A DNA stretch of 24,688 bases from a virus. This document shows positions 6,496 to 14,759 of the stretch, in pieces. Within the stretch, counting starts at the first letter, position 1. Each line of letters opens with the position of its first letter. The notes under the pieces are model-generated. The model saw nothing but the letters and a program-made list of their open reading frames with translations. It searched no databases and was not told the DNA's origin. The position numbers were made by a program, and so were the translations under genes. Location: the IMG/VR virus record IMGVR_UViG_3300035523_000098, positions 1 through 24,688 of that record. The stretch is one strand, 5' to 3'.

Positions 6496-9400
6496 CAGGC
6501 GCGTCCTTTCGCGGCCCGCGTCACGAGGGCGCCGAGCTCCTGCACGGTCCCTGTGATCGGGCGCGGGTTGTAGTTGTTGATCGTCTGCTGCACGCTCACG
6601 GAGTGGGACTGGGCCACCGGCGCGGAGGGCGCGACGGGCGCTCCATACGTCCCGAGGGCGTAGACGTTCGGCGTGGTAAGCGTCGGCATGGCGAAGCTGA
6701 GGGCGCGCCGTTTCCTGCGCTTCTTGAACAGGGAGCCGAGCGCCCCGCCGATGAGGCCGCCCGCCAGCGCGCCCAGGGGGCCGCCGGCGGCCATGCCGAT
6801 GGCGGAACCGAGGCCGCCGCCGAGACCGCTTCGGTTGTTCTTCCCGAACAGCATCGGGGCGAGGAAGGAGCCGGCGAGCCCGGCCAGCGCCACGCCGCCG
6901 AGGGACGAGGCCCCGAGCTTCCGGCCGAGCAGCTTCCCGAACGCCTTGTTCAGCCCGCCGATCCCTGGGATGCCCTTGCCGCCGCTCGGCGCGCCGAACG
7001 GACCGCTGCCCGGGCCGCCCGCGATGGCGGCCGCGGCGCCGGCGATCCCGGTTCCGCCCGCCTGCTGCCCGCCGAGGCTGAGCAGGTTGGCGATCCCGTT
7101 CTTGACGCCGGCGTACACGAGGTCCTGCAGGGCCCGCTTGGCGATGTTCGTGAGGCTCTTCCAGAAGTCGGACCATGCCCCCTTGGCTCCGGTGAGGGCG
7201 TTGACGAAGGCGTCGGAGAAGGCGCGGATGGCATCCATGCCGGCGTTCTTGGCGATGTCCCCCCGCTCCCGCCACTCCTTGCGCCAATCGTCCCGGCCCT
7301 CCTTCGCGTCGGGCACGTCGATCGGCTGGACCTTCCCGGGCTCCTCAATGCCGGCGATCTTGGCCTTCGTGGCGGCGATCTGCTGCTCAAGGCGAAGGCG
7401 TTCCTTCACGTCGGCCGTCAGCGCCTTCCGGTTCTCCAGGAGTTGCAGATCGTTCTGGAAGTTGTGGAGGCTGACCTGCTCCAACCCCTTGGCGATGGTG
7501 AGCTGCTTCTCGGCCTCCAGCCCCTTGGCCGCCTCGGCGATGGCGTCCGCCTGGGCGGTCAGCGCGGCCGCCTTCGCCGCAGCGCCGAACATGGCGGCCA
7601 CGACCGCGGCGGTCAGGAGTTCCTGCTCGCGGGCCTTCTGCCGCCTGATCTGGAGGTCGTACCAGATCTCGTAATCGCTCTGGATGCCGGCCTTCTCCTG
7701 CTCGGAGATCTGCTTCGTCTTCAGCGCATCCTCTACCCGCAGGTCGATGGTGCGGCGCGCGTTGTCAGCCGCCGCCTGGTCCGCATCGAGCCGGGCCTGG
7801 CGCGCCTCCTGCAGGTCCTGCAACTCCTGCTGGTGAGCCTGGCTCTCCATATCCATGCGCTGCTGGAAGTCGTCGAGGATGTCGTTGGTCGTCTTGTCCC
7901 ACGCCTCGTCGAGCTCCTTGACATAGGCGGCCTCGGCCGCGGCCATGGAGGTCTCGAAGGTCCGGCGGTCGGTCTGGCGGGCGGAGAGCATCTTCTCGCC
8001 GGCGCCGGCGTGCGAGGCCCAGTTCTCGCGCAGCTTCTGGCCGGCTTCGATCTCGGCGGCGCGACGGCGGGAGAGAGGGGTATCCTGAGCGCGCAGCAGC
8101 TCGAGCTCGGCTTCCACGAGGGCGCCGTTCACCGCCTTGTAGAACTCGGCATAGGCGGCCTTGCGGCCCTTCTCCGCGGCGGCCAGTACGGCGGCGTGCG
8201 CCTTGGCGTTCGCCTTCGAGCCGGCCGGCTCCGAACGGAGCGTCTCTTCAACGTCATTCAGCGCCGAGCGCAGGCGGCCTTCCGGCGTCTGGTCCAGGCT
8301 GAGGATCTGCTTCGTGGCCTGCGCTCTCGCCTGGGCCGCCTCCTCGGCCAGCTTCTTCGCGGCCTTCTCGCCCTTCGTGTCCACCTGGGGAGTTCCGACG
8401 CGCGGGACCTCGACGTCGGGGACAGCCGGCGTGTCCAGGACCTTCGCCATGGCGGCGTCGACGGGGCCCCTCCCCTTCCACTTCCACACCGTTACGCCTG
8501 GGCGGGCCTTGACCGTGTACACAGGCGGGGTCTTCCCGTGCGTCGGGCTACCGATCCAGTCGTATTCCGGGCGGGCCGAAGGCATGTCTGCTTTCGCGCC
8601 CGGCACTGGCTCGTAGGCCTTGCTCACGCGGCCTTGCGCTATGAGGCTATTCTTGCGCGATGGAGCGAGAGCCTCCCATTCGTCGGCCGTATACCGGTGG
8701 TTCTCTTCGGGGACCCGGACGAACCCTCCGTGCTCTTTGAGGATCGCCGGGTTCTTCTTCGCGGCCTTCATATAGTCGGAGGCTCGGGACTGGTAGTAAT
8801 GGGCTTCGCGGTCCTGGGTGTTTCCGGCGGCCTCGCGCTCATGCTCAATCTGCTTGCCCCGCTGGTAGATCAGGTACATAGCTGCGGCGAAGGCCGCTAG
8901 CAGCTTCAGCCAGCCAGGTATCATCGCGACCATCGACGCCATGCCGGAGACCAATCCCTTACTGCCGCCGGCGGCTGCCAGCGACGCAGTATTCAGGCCC
9001 ACGTACGCTGAGGCAAGGAGCCGCACGCCGCCGGCCGCCTTCACCAGGTACGGACCGAGCACGAGAGCCGTCTGGATCACCTTCGCCAGCGCGCTCCCGG
9101 CCAGGGCGACGGCGGTAGCGATGCCCGCCCACTTCGCCGCGCTGAGGACGAGATCCGGGTGGCGGGCGAGGAACTTCAGCGCCTCGGAGGCGGCCTTGGC
9201 CAGCTTGCCGAACTCCTCCCCGATCTCGCGGGCCCACTTGCGCAGCGTGCCGTCCTTGCGGAGGCGCATAACCTCATTCAGCAGGTCGTTCAGGGCGGGC
9301 TTGGCCACGCGGTTGATCTCGTCGCCCAGGCCGTCCGCGTCGGCGTTGGCGAGGAACTGCGACCAGAGGTCCTTGAGGTTCGAGATGATGCCGTTCATCG

Positions 9401-10301
9401 TCCGGGCCTGGGAGGCCATGCCGCCGCCGAACGCTTTTTCGAAGCCGCGGAGGATGGCGCTGATCGCCTTCTCTACGTCAATGCCGGCGATCCCGATGTT
9501 CGCCATCTCCTTGCTCGTGAGGTGGAACTCCCGTTGCAGGATCTGGCCGGCATTGAGCCCCAGCTCGCCGATCTGGTTGATCTCCTCCTGGGAGACCTTT
9601 CCCTTGGCGCGCATCTGTCCCAGCGCCCGGATGACGGCATCCATGCCCTCAGCCCCAGCCCCCACGGCGGAGACGGCGTCTCCCACGCTGGTCAGAGTGG
9701 GGATGAGCTCCTTAGCGCTGAAGCCGTAGGCGAGGAGCTGCTTGGCAGCCTGGGTGACCTGGCCGAACTCGAAGGGGGTTTCCGCCGCGAACTTGCTGAG
9801 CGCCTGGATGGACTTCCTCGCGGCGTCCGAGGAGTGAAGCAGCGTGCCGAAGGCGACGGAGGTCTGCTCCATGTTCGCGGCGGTGGACATGGCGGTCTTG
9901 CCGAGCACGGCCATGCCGGCGGCGCCGATCCCGCCCACGAGGGCCAGGCGCGCGCTGATCGCGCCGGCGGAGTCGGCCAGGCTCTTCATGCCGTACTCGG
10001 CGTCGGCGAGGGTTCGGCGGGCGTTGGCCCCGTAGGCCGTGAACGCTCGGCCGAGGAGGCTCATACGCCGGGAGGCGGAATCCGCGGCGTCTCCCACGCC
10101 CTTGGCGGCCTGCTCGGCCTCCTTCAGGGCCGCCTTCGCCTTGGAGCCGGCGACCTTGACCTCTACGCCGAGCCTGCCGAACTGGGCTCCCGCCGCCTTG
10201 GCGACGGCCTCAAGCGTCTCCGCGGTCTTCGCGGTATCGAGGAGTTCCTTGCGCGCGGCCGCGCCGTTCGCACGGATGTAGATGCTGATCTGGTTGGACA
10301 T
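6495..10301 (-). CDS. Tail tape measure protein
   Basis: With 1268 residues this is the longest gene in the window. It sets tail length and is ejected during infection. After a helical N-terminus, the segment about residues 140-330 (MEQTSVAFGTLLHSSDAAR, TPFEFGQVTQAAKQLLAYGF, then the QMRAKGKVSQEEINQIGELG part) is characteristic of the tape-measure domain found in many siphophages. A hydrophobic patch lies near 390-480. Long Ala/Glu/Lys/Arg coiled coils follow, then a Gly-rich hydrophobic stretch at about 1120-1215. It starts at ATG 10301, only nine bases after the CATAAT of motif copy C and with no ribosome-binding site, so a nearly leaderless start is possible. It overlaps the Dit-like gene at its stop. 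Confidence 0.93.
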   Translation of the reverse strand: MSNQISIYIRANGAAARKELLDTAKTAETLEAVAKAAGAQFGRLGVEVKVAGSKAKAALKEAEQAAKGVGDAADSASRRMSLLGRAFTAYGANARRTLADAEYGMKSLADSAGAISARLALVGGIGAAGMAVLGKTAMSTAANMEQTSVAFGTLLHSSDAARKSIQALSKFAAETPFEFGQVTQAAKQLLAYGFSAKELIPTLTSVGDAVSAVGAGAEGMDAVIRALGQMRAKGKVSQEEINQIGELGLNAGQILQREFHLTSKEMANIGIAGIDVEKAISAILRGFEKAFGGGMASQARTMNGIISNLKDLWSQFLANADADGLGDEINRVAKPALNDLLNEVMRLRKDGTLRKWAREIGEEFGKLAKAASEALKFLARHPDLVLSAAKWAGIATAVALAGSALAKVIQTALVLGPYLVKAAGGVRLLASAYVGLNTASLAAAGGSKGLVSGMASMVAMIPGWLKLLAAFAAAMYLIYQRGKQIEHEREAAGNTQDREAHYYQSRASDYMKAAKKNPAILKEHGGFVRVPEENHRYTADEWEALAPSRKNSLIAQGRVSKAYEPVPGAKADMPSARPEYDWIGSPTHGKTPPVYTVKARPGVTVWKWKGRGPVDAAMAKVLDTPAVPDVEVPRVGTPQVDTKGEKAAKKLAEEAAQARAQATKQILSLDQTPEGRLRSALNDVEETLRSEPAGSKANAKAHAAVLAAAEKGRKAAYAEFYKAVNGALVEAELELLRAQDTPLSRRRAAEIEAGQKLRENWASHAGAGEKMLSARQTDRRTFETSMAAAEAAYVKELDEAWDKTTNDILDDFQQRMDMESQAHQQELQDLQEARQARLDADQAAADNARRTIDLRVEDALKTKQISEQEKAGIQSDYEIWYDLQIRRQKAREQELLTAAVVAAMFGAAAKAAALTAQADAIAEAAKGLEAEKQLTIAKGLEQVSLHNFQNDLQLLENRKALTADVKERLRLEQQIAATKAKIAGIEEPGKVQPIDVPDAKEGRDDWRKEWRERGDIAKNAGMDAIRAFSDAFVNALTGAKGAWSDFWKSLTNIAKRALQDLVYAGVKNGIANLLSLGGQQAGGTGIAGAAAAIAGGPGSGPFGAPSGGKGIPGIGGLNKAFGKLLGRKLGASSLGGVALAGLAGSFLAPMLFGKNNRSGLGGGLGSAIGMAAGGPLGALAGGLIGGALGSLFKKRRKRRALSFAMPTLTTPNVYALGTYGAPVAPSAPVAQSHSVSVQQTINNYNPRPITGTVQELGALVTRAAKGRA

Positions 10302-10308
10302 AACGCGA

Positions 10309-10321
10309 GGATTATGCCGGC
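10309..10321 (-). promoter_or_regulatory. Intergenic CATAAT motif copy C, upstream of tape measure
   Basis: The minus strand reads GCCGGCATAATCC. Nine bases separate CATAAT from the tape measure ATG. If it is a -10 element, transcription would start within about three bases of the ATG. It faces away from the moron 1 promoter that begins 41 bases further on. Confidence 0.5.
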
Positions 10322-10356
10322 CGTGCAGGGCGAAGACGCAACGATCCAGCCTGCCT

Positions 10357-10385
10357 TTGACTTCACAAAGCCGGCATGCTATCGT
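10357..10385 (+). promoter_or_regulatory. Sigma-70-type promoter of moron 1
   Basis: TTGACT (10357-10362) and TATCGT (10380-10385) are separated by 17 bases. The lipoprotein ATG is at 10421 with GAGGAGG at 10407-10413. Confidence 0.7.
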
Positions 10386-10420
10386 TCAGCAAATTCTGTT
10401 CGGTGCGAGGAGGTCACACG

Positions 10421-10867
10421 ATGAAGTGGTCGTTGTTCCTGGTGGCGATCGCATGCGTTGTCTGTTTGCCTGGCTGTTCTGGGCCCGCGGGCTCGACAGA
10501 GCCGAGGGGAGGGCTTACGATAGGACTCTCCCTCGTACCCGCCCTATCGGCCGATCCCGGCATCTGCGAATGCTGGGGCTTTTACGGCAACTTCGAAGGG
10601 TACTCCGTCCCAAACTTCTGGCAGACGCACGCCCGAACCTGGAGCGTGACCTTGGAAAACGGGGACCCCTCAGAAGCGGTATTCGTCGAAGAGCGGACCG
10701 AGCGGGTGGGAGGATACGAGAGAGTGGCCTACGCGTTCCGGCCCACGCGTCCCGCCTCGACCGTCTATCTCTGCACGCTGCAAGTGCACGAGACTGGCGA
10801 TCCGAAGAGCCTGGTGATCGCCACTAGGTCGACCACGATTGGCATTACGGCTTCTACCGCGCCGTAA
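10421..10867 (+). CDS. Moron 1: small secreted lipoprotein
   Basis: The protein has 148 residues from ATG 10421, chosen for its GAGGAGG site eight bases upstream rather than the earlier in-frame start. Residues 1-19 (MKWSLFLVAIACVVCLPGC) form a lipoprotein signal peptide: basic residue, hydrophobic core and a CLPGC lipobox with lipidated Cys19. The mature part has a CECWGFYGNF motif and beta-rich sequence (WSVTLENG, VYLCTLQVHE), possibly an Ig-like fold. It stands on the plus strand against the late operon with its own promoter and hairpin, the standard layout of a lysogenic-conversion cassette. Phage lipoproteins such as T5 Llp and Streptococcus phage Ltp block superinfection; a similar role here is inference, as no homologue is recognised. 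Confidence 0.8.
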   Translation: MKWSLFLVAIACVVCLPGCSGPAGSTEPRGGLTIGLSLVPALSADPGICECWGFYGNFEGYSVPNFWQTHARTWSVTLENGDPSEAVFVEERTERVGGYERVAYAFRPTRPASTVYLCTLQVHETGDPKSLVIATRSTTIGITASTAP

Positions 10868-10898
10868 GCGCCATATGGGCTGCCATTCAGGTAGACGA

Positions 10899-10929
10899 AG
10901 GGGCCAGGAGCATCGCGCTCCTGGCCCCT
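10899..10929 (+). terminator. Terminator hairpin after moron 1
   Basis: A perfect 13-bp stem (10899-10911 with 10917-10929) encloses a 5-base loop. It begins 31 bases after the lipoprotein stop. No long U tract follows (CTGCCTGTCT). The symmetric stem could also act on minus-strand transcripts. Confidence 0.65.
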
Positions 10930-10937
10930 CTGCCTGT

Positions 10938-11062
10938 CTATCCACCCATCCCAACCGTGAACAGCCCGCCTTTGGCCAGGACCTTCGGCAACCGGCGGAG
11001 GTAGCCTTCCCGTGGCCGACTGCTCCGCCGCATCACAGACACGCCCGGGCAGTAGTCGGCCT
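10938..11062 (-). pseudogene. Relic copy of the 3' end of the tail assembly chaperone second frame
   Basis: On the minus strand this region encodes YCPGVSV... EGYLRRLPKVLAKGGLFTVGMGG followed by TAG at 10938-10940. The genuine chaperone extension at 12836-13033 ends YYPGVRV... EGYLRRLPKVLEPQ... LLTAGMGR. DNA similarity is obvious over about 110 bases (for example the segment around 10981-11010 against 12906-12936) with a gap of roughly 25-30 bases in the relic. No intact upstream gene accompanies it. It is a decayed partial duplication sitting between morons 1 and 2. Confidence 0.8.
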
Positions 11063-11533
11063 TCCGTATTTGAGCAGTGGCCCTCAGCCTTTCGGCCCCT
11101 CTCTGAAGGAGCAAGCTCGGGTTTCGCCTCAATCCTCATCCGACCGGAGTCGCAATTTGCGGCGCGAAAGGTAGCAGATAAACCAGACTTCTTCACCCTT
11201 ACGCCGGCAGCGACCGATGCCATCATCTCTACTAATGGCATTGCGGCGGTCCCCTCCGCCGCGCGTCATTGGTGGTTCGCCCCGATCCGTGCACTTGTAA
11301 ACGGCTGGTAGATCGCTACGAGGCTCCTTCGCGGTCCAACGACGTACCGCACTGACCAGACGCTGCTGCTTGCGACGAAGTGGTGCACCCCTGTTCAATG
11401 CTGCATCCCCTGGATCCACGGAGATCACAGAAGCAGCGCCACGCCGCGAGGCAATGCTGTTCCACATGCGATGCCCCAGGCGTGCGTAGCGTAACACGCT
11501 ACTACACAGCAGGACACAGTTGAGGAACCCACT
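11063..11533. other. Intergenic region between chaperone relic and moron 2
   Basis: About 470 bases contain no gene I can support. Open frames exist on both strands (for example 11129-11497 minus), but they lack a ribosome-binding site, recognisable motifs or operon packing. The only structured element is the inverted repeat near 11487-11503. No convincing -35/-10 pair for moron 2 was found. Confidence 0.5.
11487..11503. promoter_or_regulatory. Perfect 7-bp inverted repeat upstream of moron 2 (operator candidate)
   Basis: GTAGCGT-AAC-ACGCTAC is a 17-base perfect dyad located 30 bases before the moron 2 ATG. It could be an operator for a dimeric repressor or a small leader hairpin. Nothing shows which. 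Confidence 0.35.
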
Positions 11534-12670
11534 ATGACTTTACCGCGCGTTTCCCTCTTGGCCCTCGTAGCCCTTTTGGGCTGCACTTCCGCCAAGGCCA
11601 GTTACCTGTTCGCGAATAAGGCCGTGGCCAAACCTTGGATAGCGGCCGACTACCAGACCGGGGCCAGCGACTATTGCACGAACACGGTTCGAGCCCTGCT
11701 CCTGCAGAGCATTCCACGTGGAATGTACGTCCCGGCGCCCAACACGGCGGTGCGGGCAATCAGCAGCGATGGGTCCATGTTCATCAAGCTGGACGATGGG
11801 AGCGTCACCCAGTGCGAGGACCTTTACACCGACTCGAACGGCTATATGACGGTGACAGTGACTGCGACGGCTCCCGGCACACGCACCCTGCGTCTGGTCG
11901 GTCCGGGCATGGAGGACACCATCTACTGCGGCTTCGCCAACGGGCATTTCACCACAGCGCAGCACATCAACAAGGTCCAGCTCTTTGAGCCTGCCGATCC
12001 CTGGTGGTACTCCTGGAATGAGATTTACAACTCCTCGATCCAGCCGACACCCGTCCCTGCTCCGCTCGCTGGGGACGCAACTCCGCTCATCGACTCCAAC
12101 AGGATCGCGCTGTCAGCGCACTCGTTGTGCCCCGTGGGCGGGATAGGGGGCTACTTCCAGAACTACTATGCCGACCTGACCATGGATTCGGTGATCACGT
12201 GGGTAGCCGATAGCCCAACTAACGCAACGATGACTCCGGGTTGGCAGTACAGAGTGGGGTTCTGGGGCCGCGCTGAGGCGTCTGAGGCAGCGCCGCGGCA
12301 CACGCATTCGTATTCCTTTGTTGGTGAACAGGCCAGCGTTAGCGGGATCATTAACTCCGGCACGCAGGGAACCGAGAGCATTGCCGTGGCGCTGCAAGAC
12401 ACCATGGATTACCAGTCGCTGGACACGGATTGGACTCCGCTTCACACCCTCTCATATACGCCGCAGCCGCTCACGCAACCGCTCACAAGCAGTCCCACCG
12501 ATGCCGACTACATAATCCGGCTCACCGCGTATGCCGATCCGCCAGCCGAGGAGGGTCACACATACGAAGGCTGGGCTCAGGCCTTGTGTGACATCAGGGC
12601 GACGATTCCAGAGAAGACCGAATCGTGCCCCTATATCATCGAGCACGTGCATACGCAGAGCGTGTTCTAG
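11534..12670 (+). CDS. Moron 2: secreted or lipidated surface protein of unknown function
   Basis: The protein has 378 residues from ATG 11534, with a weak GAGGA site upstream. Residues 1-22 (MTLPRVSLLALVALLGC, then TSAKA) form a signal peptide. LLGC fits a lipobox, while SAKA followed by S also fits signal peptidase I, so the anchor type is uncertain. The rest is beta-rich, with Trp/Tyr-rich segments (PADPWWYSWNEIYNSSI), a Pro-rich linker and several paired Cys (Cys47, Cys93, Cys128 region, then C-terminal Cys) consistent with extracytoplasmic disulfides. There are no catalytic motifs I recognise. It is on the plus strand with a strong hairpin behind it. Base composition is visibly less GC-rich than the tail genes. 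It is likely a lysogenic-conversion gene; the role is unknown. Confidence 0.75.
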   Translation: MTLPRVSLLALVALLGCTSAKASYLFANKAVAKPWIAADYQTGASDYCTNTVRALLLQSIPRGMYVPAPNTAVRAISSDGSMFIKLDDGSVTQCEDLYTDSNGYMTVTVTATAPGTRTLRLVGPGMEDTIYCGFANGHFTTAQHINKVQLFEPADPWWYSWNEIYNSSIQPTPVPAPLAGDATPLIDSNRIALSAHSLCPVGGIGGYFQNYYADLTMDSVITWVADSPTNATMTPGWQYRVGFWGRAEASEAAPRHTHSYSFVGEQASVSGIINSGTQGTESIAVALQDTMDYQSLDTDWTPLHTLSYTPQPLTQPLTSSPTDADYIIRLTAYADPPAEEGHTYEGWAQALCDIRATIPEKTESCPYIIEHVHTQSVF

Positions 12671-12708
12671 GTCGCGTCTGAAGTGCGTGGGCCGGGAAAC
12701 CCCCTAGG

Positions 12709-12747
12709 TGAAACGCCGCCTCTCAACGTTCGAGAGGCGGCGTTTCA
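12709..12747 (+). terminator. Terminator hairpin after moron 2
   Basis: A perfect 16-bp stem (12709-12724 with 12732-12747) encloses a 7-base loop, 38 bases after the moron 2 stop, followed by TCCTTTCGG. The perfect dyad suggests it may work in both directions. Confidence 0.75.
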
Positions 12748-12835
12748 TCCTTTCGGCGTATCCCCGCTTCGGCCAGTACGCAGGCGGCGGCCCGCGCCCC
12801 CTGCCCGCGAAGCTCCGGGATCTTTCCGAGTTACG

Positions 12836-13033
12836 CTATCGACCCATCCCAGCCGTTAGCAGCCTGCCCGTGGCAAGGGCCATCGCTCCGGCCTGTGGCT
12901 CCAGCACCTTCGGCAGCCGGCGGAGGTAGCCCTCCAGTTGCGGGAGGCTCTGCCGATCCACCCTCACGCCGGGGTAGTAATGGGCCATCAAGGCGAACAC
13001 CTCCGCCCAGTCCGTCCTCTGCCCCGGCTCTAC
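12836..13033 (-). CDS. Tail assembly chaperone, -1 frame extension (GpT-like)
   Basis: In the frame -1 relative to the chaperone gene, coding continues across the TAG at 13030 for 65 codons: VEPGQRTDWAEVFALMAHYY, a PQLEGYLRRLPKVLEPQ segment, and LLTAGMGR before TAG 12838-12836. A second, shifted part following the first chaperone and preceding the tape measure is the usual G/GT arrangement of siphophages, where a programmed frameshift makes a longer minor product. No canonical X-XXY-YYZ heptamer is visible in the overlap; CCC-CGG just before the TAG is a weak candidate. Independent translation from an internal GTG or ATG cannot be excluded. A decayed paralogue at 10938-11062 supports that this frame was real. 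Confidence 0.65.
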   Translation of the reverse strand, partial: VEPGQRTDWAEVFALMAHYYPGVRVDRQSLPQLEGYLRRLPKVLEPQAGAMALATGRLLTAGMGR

Positions 13034-13533
13034 CGGGGCGGCGTAGGGTTCAGCCCGCTGCAGTCGAGCACGGCGCGCAGGATCGCCGGGAACGCCGGCG
13101 CCGAGACGTGGCGGCCGATGGTCTCCCGTGTGACATCCACCGTATCCGGCGGGTTGAACGCGATCTCGCAGATGTCGAGCATCGCCTCGATCTGTTCGGG
13201 CGTCAGGGAGGCGGAGGCCATCCGCATGGATGTGGCGATGTCCTCCGGCGTGACTCCCTGCGTCTCCGCGTCGAGGAGCCGGGCCAGCCGGCCCAGCGCG
13301 CCGGGATTGTCCTGAGCGAGCGCCGGCATGAGGTACTCCTCGCCGAGCACGCTCATGGCCTCCTGGAGGCGAGCGTGGTTCATCAGGGGGACGGGGTGGA
13401 TGCGGAACTCGCGGCCGCAGAGGTTCACTGTGGGGCCGTTCCCCAGCATGACGTCGAGATCGACGGGCGCGCTCGCCTCCGCCTCCTTGGCGACCGCCCT
13501 GCGCGCCACGCTTCCGGCTTTCGGTGTGCTCAT
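13030..13533 (-). CDS. Tail assembly chaperone (GpG-like)
   Basis: The protein has 167 residues from ATG 13533, preferred over GTG 13545 because GAGGAG lies five bases upstream. The Ala/Glu-rich start is followed by a beta segment with a conserved-looking GPTVNLCGREFRIHPVPLM and then a helical domain (LDAETQGVTPEDIATSMRMA; TPEQIEAMLDICEIAF). This composition, an EIAF-type helical end and the position between tail tube and tape measure are typical of chaperones that bind tape measure protein during tail assembly. Its stop lies inside the -1 frame extension that follows. It starts immediately after the tail tube gene stop. Confidence 0.75.
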   Translation of the reverse strand: MSTPKAGSVARRAVAKEAEASAPVDLDVMLGNGPTVNLCGREFRIHPVPLMNHARLQEAMSVLGEEYLMPALAQDNPGALGRLARLLDAETQGVTPEDIATSMRMASASLTPEQIEAMLDICEIAFNPPDTVDVTRETIGRHVSAPAFPAILRAVLDCSGLNPTPPR

Positions 13534-13541
13534 ATCACTCC

Positions 13542-14540
13542 TCACGTATATACGATGGCCGTGCCGTTGGTCGTGAGGACCGTGTTCGCCTCGGCGTTGA
13601 CCAGCGTGAACGTGACGCCAGGGCTGGCCACGGTGATCGTAACCGGCTGCTTGAGATAATCGGAGCCCTCAATCGCGGGCTCGGGGGCGGTGACGTAAGC
13701 GACGGTGGCCGCGGCGGTTAGGCTGTGCCCCGTCGTACCCGAAGCGAAGGCGGCGGTGAGGGCGCACGGCGTGGGGACGGCGCCGCGGCTGAACGGCCAG
13801 CCGGCGGCCGCGCCCAGGTGCTTGCGGAGCAGCGCCTCGCTCTCATAGTACATGTCCAGCTCGAAGGTCACCTCGGCGACCTGCGGGCCATGCCCTGTCG
13901 GGAAGGCGCTGCCGAGTACCCGCTTGGCGGAGAGGTTGTTCTTGATGACCGCCTTGATCGATCCGCAGTCGTTGCTTGCCGTCCCGTCGAGGTTCAGGGT
14001 CGCGCCGGTGAACGAGAACGGCAGCCCAACGGGCAGGCTCGCCGCGCCGAAGACCTTCCCGGCCGGATCCTCCGGGTAGACGTCGAACTTCTCCCCGATC
14101 CCGACCATCTCCGCCTCGGCGTTCACGAACTCATCGAGCACGGCGTTCAGGGTCAGCGTCTCGATCTTGCAGCTCACAACGGAGATGAGGTTCCCCTTAG
14201 CGGTGGCCACCGTGATGGGCTTCGGGCCCGCGGCGGCCGCCGTGATCGCGTGCGTGTAGAGCGACGCGGCGCCCGTGGTGGTGACCGCTCCCAGCGCCGC
14301 GTACAAGAGCAGGCTGAAGCCATCCGGGGTGGCCTCGCAGCTGAGAGAGCCGCCGATCTCGGCGCTTCCCATCACGGACCGGGCCGGCAGGAACCTCCCG
14401 CGGCCGAGAGCCTTGCTGTCGATCCGGTTGTAGGTCCCGGCGACGCCGTTGGCCAACGTGTCGATCAGGGCCTGGGACTTGACCGGCGCGCCGTAGGCGG
14501 CCTCCAGGCCGATCCCGGTCTTGACGTCCATTCCGTTCAT
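13542..14540 (-). CDS. Major tail tube protein
   Basis: The protein has 332 residues starting at ATG 14540, overlapping the upstream 60-residue gene by four bases. Segments such as GIGLEAAYGAPVKSQALIDT near the N-terminus, GSLSCEATPDGFSLLLYAAL at about 65-85, and beta-rich strands (EVTFELDMYYESEALLRKHL) match the general layout of siphophage tail tube subunits. The last 75 residues (after about 255) form a small beta domain of Ala/Thr/Val-rich sequence, likely an Ig-like or exposed decorating domain on the tail surface. Position before the chaperone supports the call. Confidence 0.8.
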   Translation of the reverse strand: MNGMDVKTGIGLEAAYGAPVKSQALIDTLANGVAGTYNRIDSKALGRGRFLPARSVMGSAEIGGSLSCEATPDGFSLLLYAALGAVTTTGAASLYTHAITAAAAGPKPITVATAKGNLISVVSCKIETLTLNAVLDEFVNAEAEMVGIGEKFDVYPEDPAGKVFGAASLPVGLPFSFTGATLNLDGTASNDCGSIKAVIKNNLSAKRVLGSAFPTGHGPQVAEVTFELDMYYESEALLRKHLGAAAGWPFSRGAVPTPCALTAAFASGTTGHSLTAAATVAYVTAPEPAIEGSDYLKQPVTITVASPGVTFTLVNAEANTVLTTNGTAIVYT

Positions 14541-14719
14541 ACGGCCTCACCGTCCTTTCGGGAGGCCTTCGGCAGCGGCTCAACGCTGAAGGCCGGATCC
14601 TCGGCGAAGCGGGTCCGCTCACGCTCCGGAACCTCAACGGGCACGCCGGCGACGAAGACGACGACGACGCCGCCGTCGAGGGGGATGTGCCGCTCCCCCT
14701 GCTTGAGAGTCACTTTCAT
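14537..14719 (-). CDS. Small hypothetical protein preceding the tail tube gene
   Basis: The 60-residue frame begins at ATG 14719 with GGAAGGAG at 14730-14737 as ribosome-binding site and overlaps the tube gene start. The sequence has a beta-like first half (KVTLKQGERHIPLDGGVVVV) and a charged tail. It carries motif copy D 24 bases before its start, so it may open a transcript for the tail genes. Function unknown; a small tail-joining or decoration role is possible. Confidence 0.65.
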   Translation of the reverse strand: MKVTLKQGERHIPLDGGVVVVFVAGVPVEVPERERTRFAEDPAFSVEPLPKASRKDGEAV

Positions 14720-14742
14720 AGCTATGGAACTCCTTCCGGGGC

Positions 14743-14754
14743 GATTATGCCGGC
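14743..14754 (-). promoter_or_regulatory. Intergenic CATAAT motif copy D
   Basis: The minus strand reads GCCGGCATAATC in the 40-base gap between the tail terminator stop (14760) and ATG 14719. CATAAT is 24 bases from the ATG, a normal promoter-to-start distance that leaves room for the ribosome-binding site. Confidence 0.5.
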
Positions 14755-14759
14755 TGCCC

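Noticed and set aside
6207-8900. An 897-codon open frame on the plus strand
   Set aside because: Antisense shadow of the Dit-like and tape measure genes; no ribosome-binding site or recognisable domain.
10376-10420. Earlier start for the moron 1 protein
   Set aside because: It would overlap the -10 element and bury the lipoprotein signal peptide; ATG 10421 has a strong ribosome-binding site.
11129-11497. A 122-codon minus-strand frame upstream of moron 2
   Set aside because: No ribosome-binding site, no motif and no operon packing; frames of this size are frequent by chance in GC-rich DNA.
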